From NCBI GenBank assembly GCA_019113065.1, contig DXIC01000032.1, positions 1-37,999 on the forward strand: a DNA stretch of 37,999 nt, written 5' to 3'. Numbering within the stretch: position 1 is the stretch's first letter; every line of letters begins with the position of its first letter. The translations under genes were made by a program, and so were the position numbers. The DNA is from Candidatus Agathobaculum stercoravium (GTDB lineage Bacteria > Bacillota > Clostridia > Oscillospirales > Butyricicoccaceae). This document shows, piece after piece, positions 1 through 7,338 of this stretch. The notes beneath the pieces were generated by a model. That model did no database searches. It saw only the letters and a program-made list of their open reading frames with translations, and had not been told where the DNA came from.

Positions 1-63
1 AAGGCGCTGCGCAAGCTGCGCCACCCCTCGCGCTCCAAAAAGCTCAAGGACTTCTTAAACTAA
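1..63 (+). CDS. rpoD: RNA polymerase primary sigma factor (RpoD/SigA), C-terminal 20 codons only
   Basis: In-frame KALRKLRHPSRSKKLKDFLN* matches the conserved RpoD region 4.2 C-terminus; left end truncated by the window. Confidence 0.85.
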   Translation, partial: KALRKLRHPSRSKKLKDFLN

Positions 64-65
64 AC

Positions 66-102
66 GAAAAAAAGGCGCTCAAATCGAGCGCCTTTTTGCA
101 TC
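66..102 (+). terminator. Rho-independent terminator after rpoD
   Basis: GGCGCTC-aaatc-GAGCGCC stem followed by TTTTT. Confidence 0.85.
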
Positions 103-297
103 CGCGCCGCAGGCGTACATCAAATAGAACCCGACTGAAAAACAGCCGGGTTCATAAAAAATCAGGACATGCGCCTGATTTTTATACAAGTGCGGAGAAA
201 AGTTTCGACAGCGGAGGAACTTTTCGCGGCTTCAGACGCATCCGCGGTTGCCGCGGTGCGTCGTCCTCGCCCGAAAACATGGTTTAGGGCGAATCAA

Positions 298-331
298 AAA
301 AAGGCGCTCTTTGGAGCGCCTTTTTGCATGT
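298..331. terminator. Rho-independent terminator downstream of rnpB (probably bidirectional)
   Basis: AAAAAAGGCGCTC-TTTG-GAGCGCCTTTTT; A-run and T-run on both sides; near-copy of the 66-102 hairpin. Confidence 0.8.
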
Positions 332-340
332 TCTTAATAG

Positions 341-674
341 TGTGACTGGTGCGGTAAGCCGGGTTCTGTCGTTGGACGGTCATCTATCTGGGACGCGCGT
401 TGCCGCGCGCCTCAAGCCGCCAGTCGGGACGGGCGGGCCGCCCATGGTCCCTGTCGGCGTTGCTGCGGATAGAGTTTACAGGCCCCCCATGTTACCATGG
501 GGCGCGGTGAGCTCTTACCTCGCCTTTCCACCCTTACTGCCGCGGGGCGGCAGCGGTATATCTCTGTTGCACTATTCCTGGGGTCGCCCCCGGCGGACGT
601 TATCCGTTATCCTTGCCCTGTGCAGCCCGGACTTTCCTCATGCTGAAAGCACGCGACCGTCTGCACCAGTCACG
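341..674 (-). ncRNA. rnpB: RNase P RNA (class A-like)
   Basis: Reverse complement contains GAGGAAAGTCCGGGCT near the 5' end and ACAGAACCCGGCTTA near the 3' end; closing P1 stem GTGACTGGTGC/GCACCAGTCAC at 663-673 and 342-352. Confidence 0.93.
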
Positions 675-680
675 ACAACC

Positions 681-709
681 AGTATACCGCAAAAAAACGT
701 CCCCGTCAA
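681..709 (-). promoter_or_regulatory. Sigma-A type promoter for rnpB
   Basis: TTGACG (complement of 704-709), 17-nt spacer, TATACT (complement of 681-686), immediately upstream of the rnpB 5' end. Confidence 0.75.
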
Positions 710-716
710 ACCAGAC

Positions 717-745
717 TTGCAAAATAAGCGAAAATCCTGTATACT
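717..745 (+). promoter_or_regulatory. Sigma-A type promoter for murD
   Basis: TTGCAA (717-722), 17-nt spacer, TATACT (740-745). Confidence 0.7.
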
Positions 746-777
746 GTACTCTGTGAAAAAGGCGGTGTTACGCATTT

Positions 778-2142
778 ATGACAGCATTGGAACAATATCT
801 CGGCGGACTGTCGGATAAACGGGTCGGCGTCATCGGCGCAGGGGTGAGCAATATGCCGCTCATCCGCATGCTGCGCGCGGCGGGCGTCAAAGTGACCGTA
901 CATGACAAAAAGGAACCCACCGAGCTGGGGGACGGCTATGCCACGCTCGCAACGCTCGGCGTGGACTTCGTGCTCGGCGCGCACTATCTGGACGCGCTGG
1001 ATGAAGATGTGATCTTCCGCACGCCCGGCGTGCATCCGCGCTTCCTGGAAAAGGCGCGGGAAAACGGCTCGGAGATCACCAGCGAAATGGAGCTGTTTTT
1101 CGAGGTCTGCCCATGCCCGATCATCGGCATCACCGGGTCGGACGGCAAAACCACCACGACGACGCTCGTCAGCGAGATCTTGAAGCACGCGGGCTATACC
1201 GTGCATCTGGGCGGCAATATCGGCACGCCACTGCTGCCGCGCGTCAACGAGATGCAGGAGAGCGACCTCGCTGTGGTTGAGCTTTCCTCTTTCCAGCTGA
1301 TGGGCATGAAGCATTCGCCGCATATCGCGGCGATCACCAACCTGACGCCCAACCATCTGGACTATCACAAGGATTTCGACGAGTATGTGCAGGCAAAAAC
1401 CGCGATCTACCGCAGCCAGACCGAGGACGACCGGCTTGTGCTCAACCTGGACGACGAGGTGACGCGCTCGCTGCACGCCTCGGGCAATCTGTTCTGCACC
1501 AGCAAGACGCAGGAGCTGGCCAACGGCGTGTTCCTCAGGGATGGTATCCTGTATATCGCAGAGGGCGGCGCGCGGCGCGAGCTCATGCCTGCGGCGGATA
1601 TCCGCATCCCGGGCGCACACAACGTATATAATATGATGATGGCGGCCGCCATCGTGCAGGGCTATGCATCGGACGACGATATCCGTGCGGTAGCGACGAC
1701 CTTTGGCGGCGTGGAGCACCGCATTGAGTTCGTGCGGGAGAAGGACGGCGTCAAGTATTATAACGACTCGATTGCCTCCAGCCCGACGCGCACCATTGCA
1801 GGGCTCGAGTCCTTCCAGCAGAAGGTGATCCTGATTGCAGGCGGCTATGACAAGCATATCCCGTATGATGTGCTTGGGGGGCCGATCTGCGCGCATGTCA
1901 AGTCGCTCATCCTGACCGGCGCGACCGCGCCCAAGATCCGCGACTGTGTGCTCGCGGTGGAGGGCGAGCATCCGCCGATCGTAGAGGTGGAGAGCCTAGA
2001 GGCTGCGGTGCGCGAAGCACAGTCGCAGGCGCAGGAGGGCGATGTGGTCATCATGAGCCCGGCGAGCGCTTCGTTTGACCGGTTCAAGAACTTTATGGAG
2101 CGGGGCAAGCTCTTCAAAACGCTGGTAAACAACCTCGAGTAA
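778..2142 (+). CDS. murD: UDP-N-acetylmuramoylalanine--D-glutamate ligase
   Basis: 454 aa; Mur ligase ATP-binding motif GITGSDGKTTTTTL, NHLDYH, N-terminal VGVIGAGVSNMPLIRML; MurD-like organisation. Confidence 0.93.
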   Translation: MTALEQYLGGLSDKRVGVIGAGVSNMPLIRMLRAAGVKVTVHDKKEPTELGDGYATLATLGVDFVLGAHYLDALDEDVIFRTPGVHPRFLEKARENGSEITSEMELFFEVCPCPIIGITGSDGKTTTTTLVSEILKHAGYTVHLGGNIGTPLLPRVNEMQESDLAVVELSSFQLMGMKHSPHIAAITNLTPNHLDYHKDFDEYVQAKTAIYRSQTEDDRLVLNLDDEVTRSLHASGNLFCTSKTQELANGVFLRDGILYIAEGGARRELMPAADIRIPGAHNVYNMMMAAAIVQGYASDDDIRAVATTFGGVEHRIEFVREKDGVKYYNDSIASSPTRTIAGLESFQQKVILIAGGYDKHIPYDVLGGPICAHVKSLILTGATAPKIRDCVLAVEGEHPPIVEVESLEAAVREAQSQAQEGDVVIMSPASASFDRFKNFMERGKLFKTLVNNLE

Positions 2143-2166
2143 ACCCGGCCTCGGATGAATGAGAAC

Positions 2167-2202
2167 AGCCGCCCACGGCATTAGCCGTGGGCGGCTGCTT
2201 TT
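2167..2202. terminator. Bidirectional terminator between convergent murD and MATE gene
   Basis: 13-bp perfect inverted repeat AGCCGCCCACGGC-atta-GCCGTGGGCGGCT followed by gcTTTT. Confidence 0.8.
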
Positions 2203-2207
2203 ATGTG

Positions 2208-3527
2208 TTATGTACGGCGGAAGGCGCGCCATGCGCACAGGAGCGTCAGAATGGCGACAATGGCCTCAACGGCGGGGAAGGTAGCCCACACGCCGCCGAT
2301 GCCGGCAAACGCCGTCAGCGCCAGCAGGACGGGCGGGATGACGATTACCCCGCGCATCAGCGAAATGGCAAAGCCCTGCGCCGAGCGCCCGGACGCGCTG
2401 AAAAACGCGGCGGAGACGATGTTGAAGCCCGCGCACCAGAAGCCGAGGAAATAGATCCGCAGGCCGGATACTGCATAGCCTGCCAGCACAGGGTCGCCCG
2501 AACTGTTGAATGCCGCGGCAATAGGGGCGGCAAAGGTGAACACCGCCGCAAACAACACGGTCGCGATCGCCAGCGCCGTGATGATCCCGTAGCGGTACAG
2601 GCGGCGCAGCGAGCCGGATTCGCCCGTGCCGCTGCTGTGGCTGACCAGCGGCTGGATGCCGGTGGACAGGCCGGTGAAAATCGCAATGGCGACCAGTGCA
2701 AGGTTGGCGACAATGCCATAGGCAGCAACGCCGGTGTTCCCGGCGAGGCGCAGCAGCACCTGGTTGAACAGCAGCAGTACGATGCCCGACGACAGCTCGG
2801 AGATCAGCGAGGGCAGGCCGGGGGTGCAGAGCGAGGGCAGGAGCCGCAGGCGGGGCTGTGTGCGCAGCAGATGGAAGCCGCGGCCGGGCGCGCGCAGATG
2901 GCCGGACAGGATGAGCATGCTGATAATCGGGGAGACACCGGTCGCAAGCGCCGCGCCGAACATGCCCATGCCGAGCGGGAAGATGAAAATATAATCCATC
3001 ACGACATTGGACAGGCTGCCGATAATCATGCCGCTCATCGCGCGGCCCGGGCCGCCGTCGTTCCGGACAAAAGCGAGCAGCACGTTATTCATGATGAAGA
3101 ACGGGCCGAAACAGAGCAGCGTGCGCAGGTATACGCGGGTCAGCGGGAAGGTTTCGGCGTCCGCACCGAGCAGACGGGAGAGCGGGCTGGCCGCAAACAC
3201 GCCCAGCAGCAGGAAAAGCAGCCCCATGGCAAGGCCAAGCCCTACGGCATGCGTAAATGCGCGGTCTGCTTCTTTTTGCTGGTTCTGCGCGCGGCAGATG
3301 GTGAAATGCGTGGCGCTGCCCACGCCGATCATCAGGCCGATGCCGTTCATCAGGTTGTAGAGCGGCAGCGCGATGTTGAGCGCGGCCAGTCCGGTTGCGC
3401 CCGTGCCGCGCGAGACGAAAAAGGTATCCGCCAGGATATAGCAGGAGATACCGACCTGCCCCAGGATACCCGGCGAAGCGTATTTCCCGAAAGCCCGAAG
3501 GCTCATAGTCTGTTCCAATTTGACCAA
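2208..3527 (-). CDS. MATE family efflux transporter
   Basis: 439 aa polytopic protein; GILGQVGISCYILADTFFVSRGTGATGLAALNIALPLYNLMNGIGLMIGVG is typical MATE. Confidence 0.9.
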   Translation of the reverse strand: MVKLEQTMSLRAFGKYASPGILGQVGISCYILADTFFVSRGTGATGLAALNIALPLYNLMNGIGLMIGVGSATHFTICRAQNQQKEADRAFTHAVGLGLAMGLLFLLLGVFAASPLSRLLGADAETFPLTRVYLRTLLCFGPFFIMNNVLLAFVRNDGGPGRAMSGMIIGSLSNVVMDYIFIFPLGMGMFGAALATGVSPIISMLILSGHLRAPGRGFHLLRTQPRLRLLPSLCTPGLPSLISELSSGIVLLLFNQVLLRLAGNTGVAAYGIVANLALVAIAIFTGLSTGIQPLVSHSSGTGESGSLRRLYRYGIITALAIATVLFAAVFTFAAPIAAAFNSSGDPVLAGYAVSGLRIYFLGFWCAGFNIVSAAFFSASGRSAQGFAISLMRGVIVIPPVLLALTAFAGIGGVWATFPAVEAIVAILTLLCAWRAFRRT

Positions 3528-3544
3528 TCCTCCTCAAAATAAAA

Positions 3545-3595
3545 GAGCGCCATGCTTCCCATCTTCAAAGGCCTGCGATGGGAAGTGTGACGCTC
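3545..3595 (-). promoter_or_regulatory. Structured 5' leader hairpin of MATE mRNA with downstream U-rich tract
   Basis: Nested stems GAGCG/CGCTC and CTTCCCATC/GATGGGAAG; read on the minus strand it ends in CGCTCTTTTATTTT before the SD GGAGG. Confidence 0.5.
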
Positions 3596-3649
3596 AAATT
3601 TTTATCCGGCGATAAAAATTAAGGTTGTTATTGATATGCAGCGATGCTT

Positions 3650-3678
3650 AGTATAGCATGAAGCAGCATGGCTGTCAA
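3650..3678 (-). promoter_or_regulatory. Consensus sigma-A promoter upstream of MATE gene
   Basis: Minus strand TTGACA (3673-3678), 17-nt spacer, TATACT (3650-3655). Confidence 0.8.
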
Positions 3679-3706
3679 GAGGTGGAAGTGCCGGTGCGGC
3701 AAATCC

Positions 3707-4309
3707 CTATTCCTGTGTAATACTGCTGATATGCTCGTAAATGCCGGTTACCCCATTCTCGATGATGCTTTCCAGCAGGGCGACGACCTCTTCTGCACTG
3801 ATATCCGGCATATCACCGTGGATCCATGCGGAAAGCACGGAAATAGTGCCCGGGACAATGTAGGAAAAGGTGAGCATTTTGTGGCTTTCGCTGGCCTCGG
3901 GCATGCGGTTCTGCCAGCCGCGCTGGAACGCATCGTAGATCAACTGCTGCAAGCGACGGACAAAATGCGGGTCGTCCTGATCGTGGCTGAGGGCGTAGAA
4001 CAGCTTTACCTCGCGCGGGGACTGCTTGAAATGCTTGAGGAAATTGACAAGCCGGTCAAGCGTTTGCAGGGAAGGGGGATTCGCAAGCTGTTCTTCGATC
4101 CCTGCAATGATCTGATCCTCAATTTCACTCAGCAGCTCGTGCACGCCCTGGTAATGCAGGTAAAAGGTGCTGCGGTTGATGTCCGCGCGCGCACAGATAT
4201 CCGTGACCGAGATATTGGCCAGCGGTTTTTCACTGACCAGATCGATCAGTGCTTCGCGCAGGGCACGGCGGGTATACTGTACCCGGCGGTTCAGCTTTGG
4301 TTCCGGCAT
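3707..4309 (-). CDS. TetR/AcrR family transcriptional regulator
   Basis: 200 aa; N-terminal HTH RRALREALIDLVSEKPLANISVTDICARADINRSTFYLHYQ. Confidence 0.9.
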   Translation of the reverse strand: MPEPKLNRRVQYTRRALREALIDLVSEKPLANISVTDICARADINRSTFYLHYQGVHELLSEIEDQIIAGIEEQLANPPSLQTLDRLVNFLKHFKQSPREVKLFYALSHDQDDPHFVRRLQQLIYDAFQRGWQNRMPEASESHKMLTFSYIVPGTISVLSAWIHGDMPDISAEEVVALLESIIENGVTGIYEHISSITQE

Positions 4310-4389
4310 GGCTCGTCCTCCTTGGTGATGCTATTTTATCAGCATACTGACTTAAAGTCAACACAGTGTTGTTAAGAAAGCGTAAAAGA

Positions 4390-4417
4390 AAAGGTGTTGA
4401 CTGTGTCAACACCTTTT
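4390..4417. terminator. Terminator hairpin of the original tRNA-Leu locus
   Basis: AAAAGGTGTTGAC-tgt-GTCAACACCTTTT perfect inverted repeat next to the tRNA 3' end. Confidence 0.7.
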
Positions 4418-4472
4418 GGTGCGGATGGGGGGACTTGAACCCCCACGTCCTTGCGAACACTAGCACCTGAAT
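4417..4472 (-). other. tRNA-Leu 3' fragment (anticodon loop to CCA), probable prophage att site
   Basis: Minus strand TTCAGGTGCTAGTGTTCGCAAGGACGTGGGGGTTCAAGTCCCCCCATCCGCACCA = 3' half of a tRNA-Leu including variable arm and T-arm; no 5' half adjacent; integrase gene 190 bp away. Confidence 0.8.
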
Positions 4473-4664
4473 TTTATTTGGGGTTGATTTCAAACTAAAA
4501 ATAAAAGTGGAAAAAAGTTTTAATATACGCGGATTATATGATGATAATTATGTATTACGCGCAATGAAAGTTGATGAAAACTGCATGTTCTAATAATTGC
4601 AAATCGGTTCTTTCAGGGACATATTTTTGCACTTTTGTCGTCAAAGTGTCGTCAGAATCCGGGC

Positions 4665-5774
4665 TTATTCTGCGCTCTCCTGCGCGGCTTCCGGGGCGTA
4701 CACCGGGCGCAGCGCACTGCGCAGTTGGTCGATTTCATTATGCACATATACTTCGGTGGTGATCTGAATATCCTTGTGCCCGAGCAGTTTCTGGATGGTG
4801 TAGATGTCCACACCATGCCGCCGGAGATAGGTGCCATAAGTGTGGCGCAGTTCATGTGCGGTGAGCGTCGGAACCTCTGGATGAGCGGCGTGCAGATCGC
4901 GCATAAAGCGTCCGAGCTTCTGCGACCAAGAGTAGGGGCTGTGCGGCCGGCCATGTTCGTTCGGGAAAATGTACAGGCTGTCATGCGGCTGTGCGCGGAC
5001 CACCTGTAAGGCTTCATCGCTCAAAGGCAGCGTGCGGAAGCTGTTCCACTTGGGAGGGTTGGCGACAACGCGCTTGTTCTTCAGCGCCATTGATCTCTGT
5101 ACACGGATTGTTCCGGACTGCTCGTCTAGGTCGCTCCACATCAGCCCCAGCAGCTCACCGCGGCGCAGACCAGTCTCCAGCAGCACGATCACTTCGGGCA
5201 TGCGGCCGCGGGCGAAGTCTTTGGTGATCTGGATCTGCTCGTCGCTCAGCACCTGTTTTTCGTGCTTGGTTGCCGTGCTGCGGAATGTGCTATGCTTGGC
5301 CGGGTTTTTATAGCACAGGTCGTTTTCAATCGCAGCCTCAAATAGCGCGTTAAGGATGGAGTTCATCTTTTTCAGGCGGGATTCCGAACACTGCGTCTTG
5401 GTTGCAAAGAAGTTCTGAATATCGACTGGACGAATATCGGTCAAACGTGCCTGTCCAAAGTAGGGGATCAGGTGGCCATTAACTAAACTTTCATAAGTGA
5501 GCGCATAGGTGTTGGCATCGACAAACGGTTTTTTGTAGGTTGTGAGCCACTTTTTCGCCCATGATGTAAAATCATACTGCGAAGGAATGAACGCTTCACC
5601 AGTGCGGGCTGATACCTCAGCGGAGATCTTGTATTCCTCGGCTTTTGCCTTGGCATCAGCAAGACTGACCGTGCTGTAAAACGATTTGCGAATCAGCTTG
5701 CCGCGAAAGTCCCGGCCGAGCGTGGCCTTGTACTCATAGCGGTTGTCTGAGCGGTTCGGTTTCTTTTTCGGCAT
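4665..5774 (-). CDS. Tyrosine-type site-specific recombinase/integrase
   Basis: 369 aa; C-terminal catalytic residues in ETGLRRGELLGL, LTAHELRHTYGT, LLGHKDIQITTEVYVH. Confidence 0.95.
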   Translation of the reverse strand: MPKKKPNRSDNRYEYKATLGRDFRGKLIRKSFYSTVSLADAKAKAEEYKISAEVSARTGEAFIPSQYDFTSWAKKWLTTYKKPFVDANTYALTYESLVNGHLIPYFGQARLTDIRPVDIQNFFATKTQCSESRLKKMNSILNALFEAAIENDLCYKNPAKHSTFRSTATKHEKQVLSDEQIQITKDFARGRMPEVIVLLETGLRRGELLGLMWSDLDEQSGTIRVQRSMALKNKRVVANPPKWNSFRTLPLSDEALQVVRAQPHDSLYIFPNEHGRPHSPYSWSQKLGRFMRDLHAAHPEVPTLTAHELRHTYGTYLRRHGVDIYTIQKLLGHKDIQITTEVYVHNEIDQLRSALRPVYAPEAAQESAE

Positions 5775-5787
5775 AGTAAAAATCCCC

Positions 5788-5816
5788 TTTCCACCATGAA
5801 AAATGTATGGTAAAAT
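5788..5816 (+). promoter_or_regulatory. Putative plus-strand promoter opposite the integrase leader
   Basis: TTTCCA (5788-5793), 17-nt spacer, extended -10 TGG-TAAAAT (5811-5816). Confidence 0.4.
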
Positions 5817-5821
5817 AGAGG

Positions 5822-5898
5822 TTGATGATTAGGTGTAGGAATTTAGTCATCAACCCTGCTCCCGCTCTGGTGCTACCAACACCGGGGCGGGATTTTTT
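5822..5898 (+). ncRNA. Candidate ~75-nt antisense small RNA opposite integrase 5' leader
   Basis: Promoter-like 5788-5816; inverted repeat GGTTGATGA/TCATCAACC (5820-5828/5847-5855); terminator hairpin tcccgctctggtg/caccggggcggga followed by TTTTTT (5860-5898). Confidence 0.4.
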
Positions 5899-6571
5899 AT
5901 TCTTTTCGCATTTTTGCAAACGCCACATACGAAAGAGCTGTTTGCGCTGCTACGAATGCAATCATAAGCGGGAACGCAGCAATCGATACAGAATACAATA
6001 TAGCTCCCGTTAGCGCCAGTTTATGATTATTGGAATACCATGCAGCAATATTAAATGCAAGTCCCAATATTTCAAACGCAGCATGTGGAAGCATCGCAAT
6101 GACCATCATATTGAGCGCGAAGTCCCAAATGGATGCAACTTGGGGAGTGATACCCGTTGCAAGTGCATATACTAACCAGATAGCGTATATTCCGCCAATA
6201 GCCCATGATACGAGCAAAAGGTTCGAGCGTTCAGAACCATAATGGGTCGGCGTTGTATAAAAAGATTCTATACCCTTTGATTTATCAAGCTCGATGATTG
6301 GCTGCTCTATCTGCTTGCGCATCCTGCGGGCATCGCGATCGCTGTATTGCACCGGTGTAACATTCCGCTCAATATAGTTTATGGCTTCGTTGATTTCCTG
6401 CAGAGAATAATTCGTACACAGCCTGAAAAAGTCTGTCATATCAAACCGATTTTTATATACTCCGCGCACCACCGCAAGGTCGATCAAGTCCCCTTCCTTG
6501 TCGAAGTATTCGTGAAGCCGCTCTGTCGTCGCTTCTGTTTCTGCAGGCGTACCGCAATTAGAGTCGCACAT
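5897..6571 (-). CDS. Membrane protein of unknown function (soluble N-terminus, C-terminal TM helices) in the lysogeny module
   Basis: ORF 5897..6604; internal ATG at 6571 (MCDSNCGTP) preceded by GGAGGG; hydrophobic segments LLLVSWAIGGIYAIWLVYALATGI, FALNMMVIAMLPHAAFEILGLAFNI and the C-terminal LALTGAILYSVSIAAFPLMIAFVAAQ. Confidence 0.75.
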   Translation of the reverse strand: MCDSNCGTPAETEATTERLHEYFDKEGDLIDLAVVRGVYKNRFDMTDFFRLCTNYSLQEINEAINYIERNVTPVQYSDRDARRMRKQIEQPIIELDKSKGIESFYTTPTHYGSERSNLLLVSWAIGGIYAIWLVYALATGITPQVASIWDFALNMMVIAMLPHAAFEILGLAFNIAAWYSNNHKLALTGAILYSVSIAAFPLMIAFVAAQTALSYVAFAKMRKE

Positions 6572-6587
6572 TTTTACCCTCCTATAA

Positions 6588-6615
6588 TTGACAAATAGTG
6601 CCAATTCTGTATAAT
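6588..6615 (+). promoter_or_regulatory. Perfect-consensus sigma-A promoter, plus strand
   Basis: TTGACA (6588-6593), 16-nt spacer, TATAAT (6610-6615); no plus-strand CDS follows. Confidence 0.65.
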
Positions 6616-6621
6616 ATATTT

Positions 6622-6692
6622 GGAGAGTGTGCGTGTCATATCGTACTTTCCGTAAGACCGTCGAGGGGTAGGAGCCTTGACGGTCTTTTTTC
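6622..6692 (+). ncRNA. Candidate ~70-nt small RNA antisense to 3' end of the ImmA-like gene
   Basis: Promoter at 6588-6615 and terminator hairpin AAGACCGTC/GACGGTCTT + TTTTT at 6654-6692. Confidence 0.45.
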
Positions 6693-6914
6693 TATCTGAT
6701 CGGCCAGCTGCTCAAGCTGCGCGAGAGGAATAACTTCATTTGTAAAATGATCCTCATAGATATGCCGAAGTTCGTGCATCAGTGCCTTTCTCCGGCTTTC
6801 CTCGCATAAATACTCGCTCACGAAAATCGTGAACTCCATATAGTCGTCTGTTACAACGACGGCCTTAACCTTTGCAGGCAGCGGAGCCAGCCGAGCAAAG
6901 ATTTCAGGGGTCAT
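6636..6914 (-). CDS. Short ImmA/IrrE-like putative metallopeptidase
   Basis: 92 aa with ALMHELRHIYEDHF (HExxH) directly downstream of the phage repressor gene. Confidence 0.65.
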   Translation of the reverse strand: MTPEIFARLAPLPAKVKAVVVTDDYMEFTIFVSEYLCEESRRKALMHELRHIYEDHFTNEVIPLAQLEQLADQIEKRPSRLLPLDGLTESTI

Positions 6915-6918
6915 CCGA

Positions 6919-7287
6919 TCAGTCCTTTCCCAACATTGCCTCGATCACCTTTACTGCTTTTTCGACATCTTCTTTGGTTGCGTCCTTTGTGAGCTGGAAC
7001 ATCATCTTTAGTTCCGGACGTGTGCGCAGCTGCTCCAAATATTCGGTAAGCTCTTCGTCATCGTTGACGAGGGGCTTTTCTTTTGGCTCTTTTCCTAAAA
7101 GATAATCCACAGAGACCCCAAAATATTCAGAAATCTTTGTAAGATTCTCTGTTTTGAGTGTCTTTATACGTTCCATTTTTAGTTCGGTTAAATTTCCTCT
7201 GCTGATTGAAAGGTCTTTGCACATTTTACCAATGCTAATACCTTTACCTTGGCATAATTCATAGATGCGATTATACAAATCAGACAT
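6919..7287 (-). CDS. XRE-family CI-like repressor
   Basis: HTH region GKGISIGKMCKDLSISRGNLTELKMERIKTLKTENLTKISEYFGVSVDYLLG; start chosen at MSDLYNR (7287). Confidence 0.88.
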   Translation of the reverse strand: MSDLYNRIYELCQGKGISIGKMCKDLSISRGNLTELKMERIKTLKTENLTKISEYFGVSVDYLLGKEPKEKPLVNDDEELTEYLEQLRTRPELKMMFQLTKDATKEDVEKAVKVIEAMLGKD

Positions 7288-7309
7288 TTTTTCGCCCCCG
7301 TTTTTGTGC

Positions 7310-7338
7310 ACAATAGAAAAGCTCTAATTTTTGTACAA
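7310..7338 (-). promoter_or_regulatory. Putative repressor (lysogenic) promoter
   Basis: Minus strand TTGTAC (7333-7338), 17-nt spacer, TATTGT (7310-7315). Confidence 0.5.

Noticed and set aside
324-818. 164-aa plus-strand ORF
   Set aside because: Lies over rnpB and the divergent promoter region; not protein coding.
706-1971. 421-aa minus-strand ORF opposite murD
   Set aside because: Shadow ORF of murD; no SD or domain signature.
2187-3542. 451-aa plus-strand ORF opposite the MATE gene
   Set aside because: Shadow ORF, Gln/Arg/Asp-rich low-complexity translation; begins within the terminator region.
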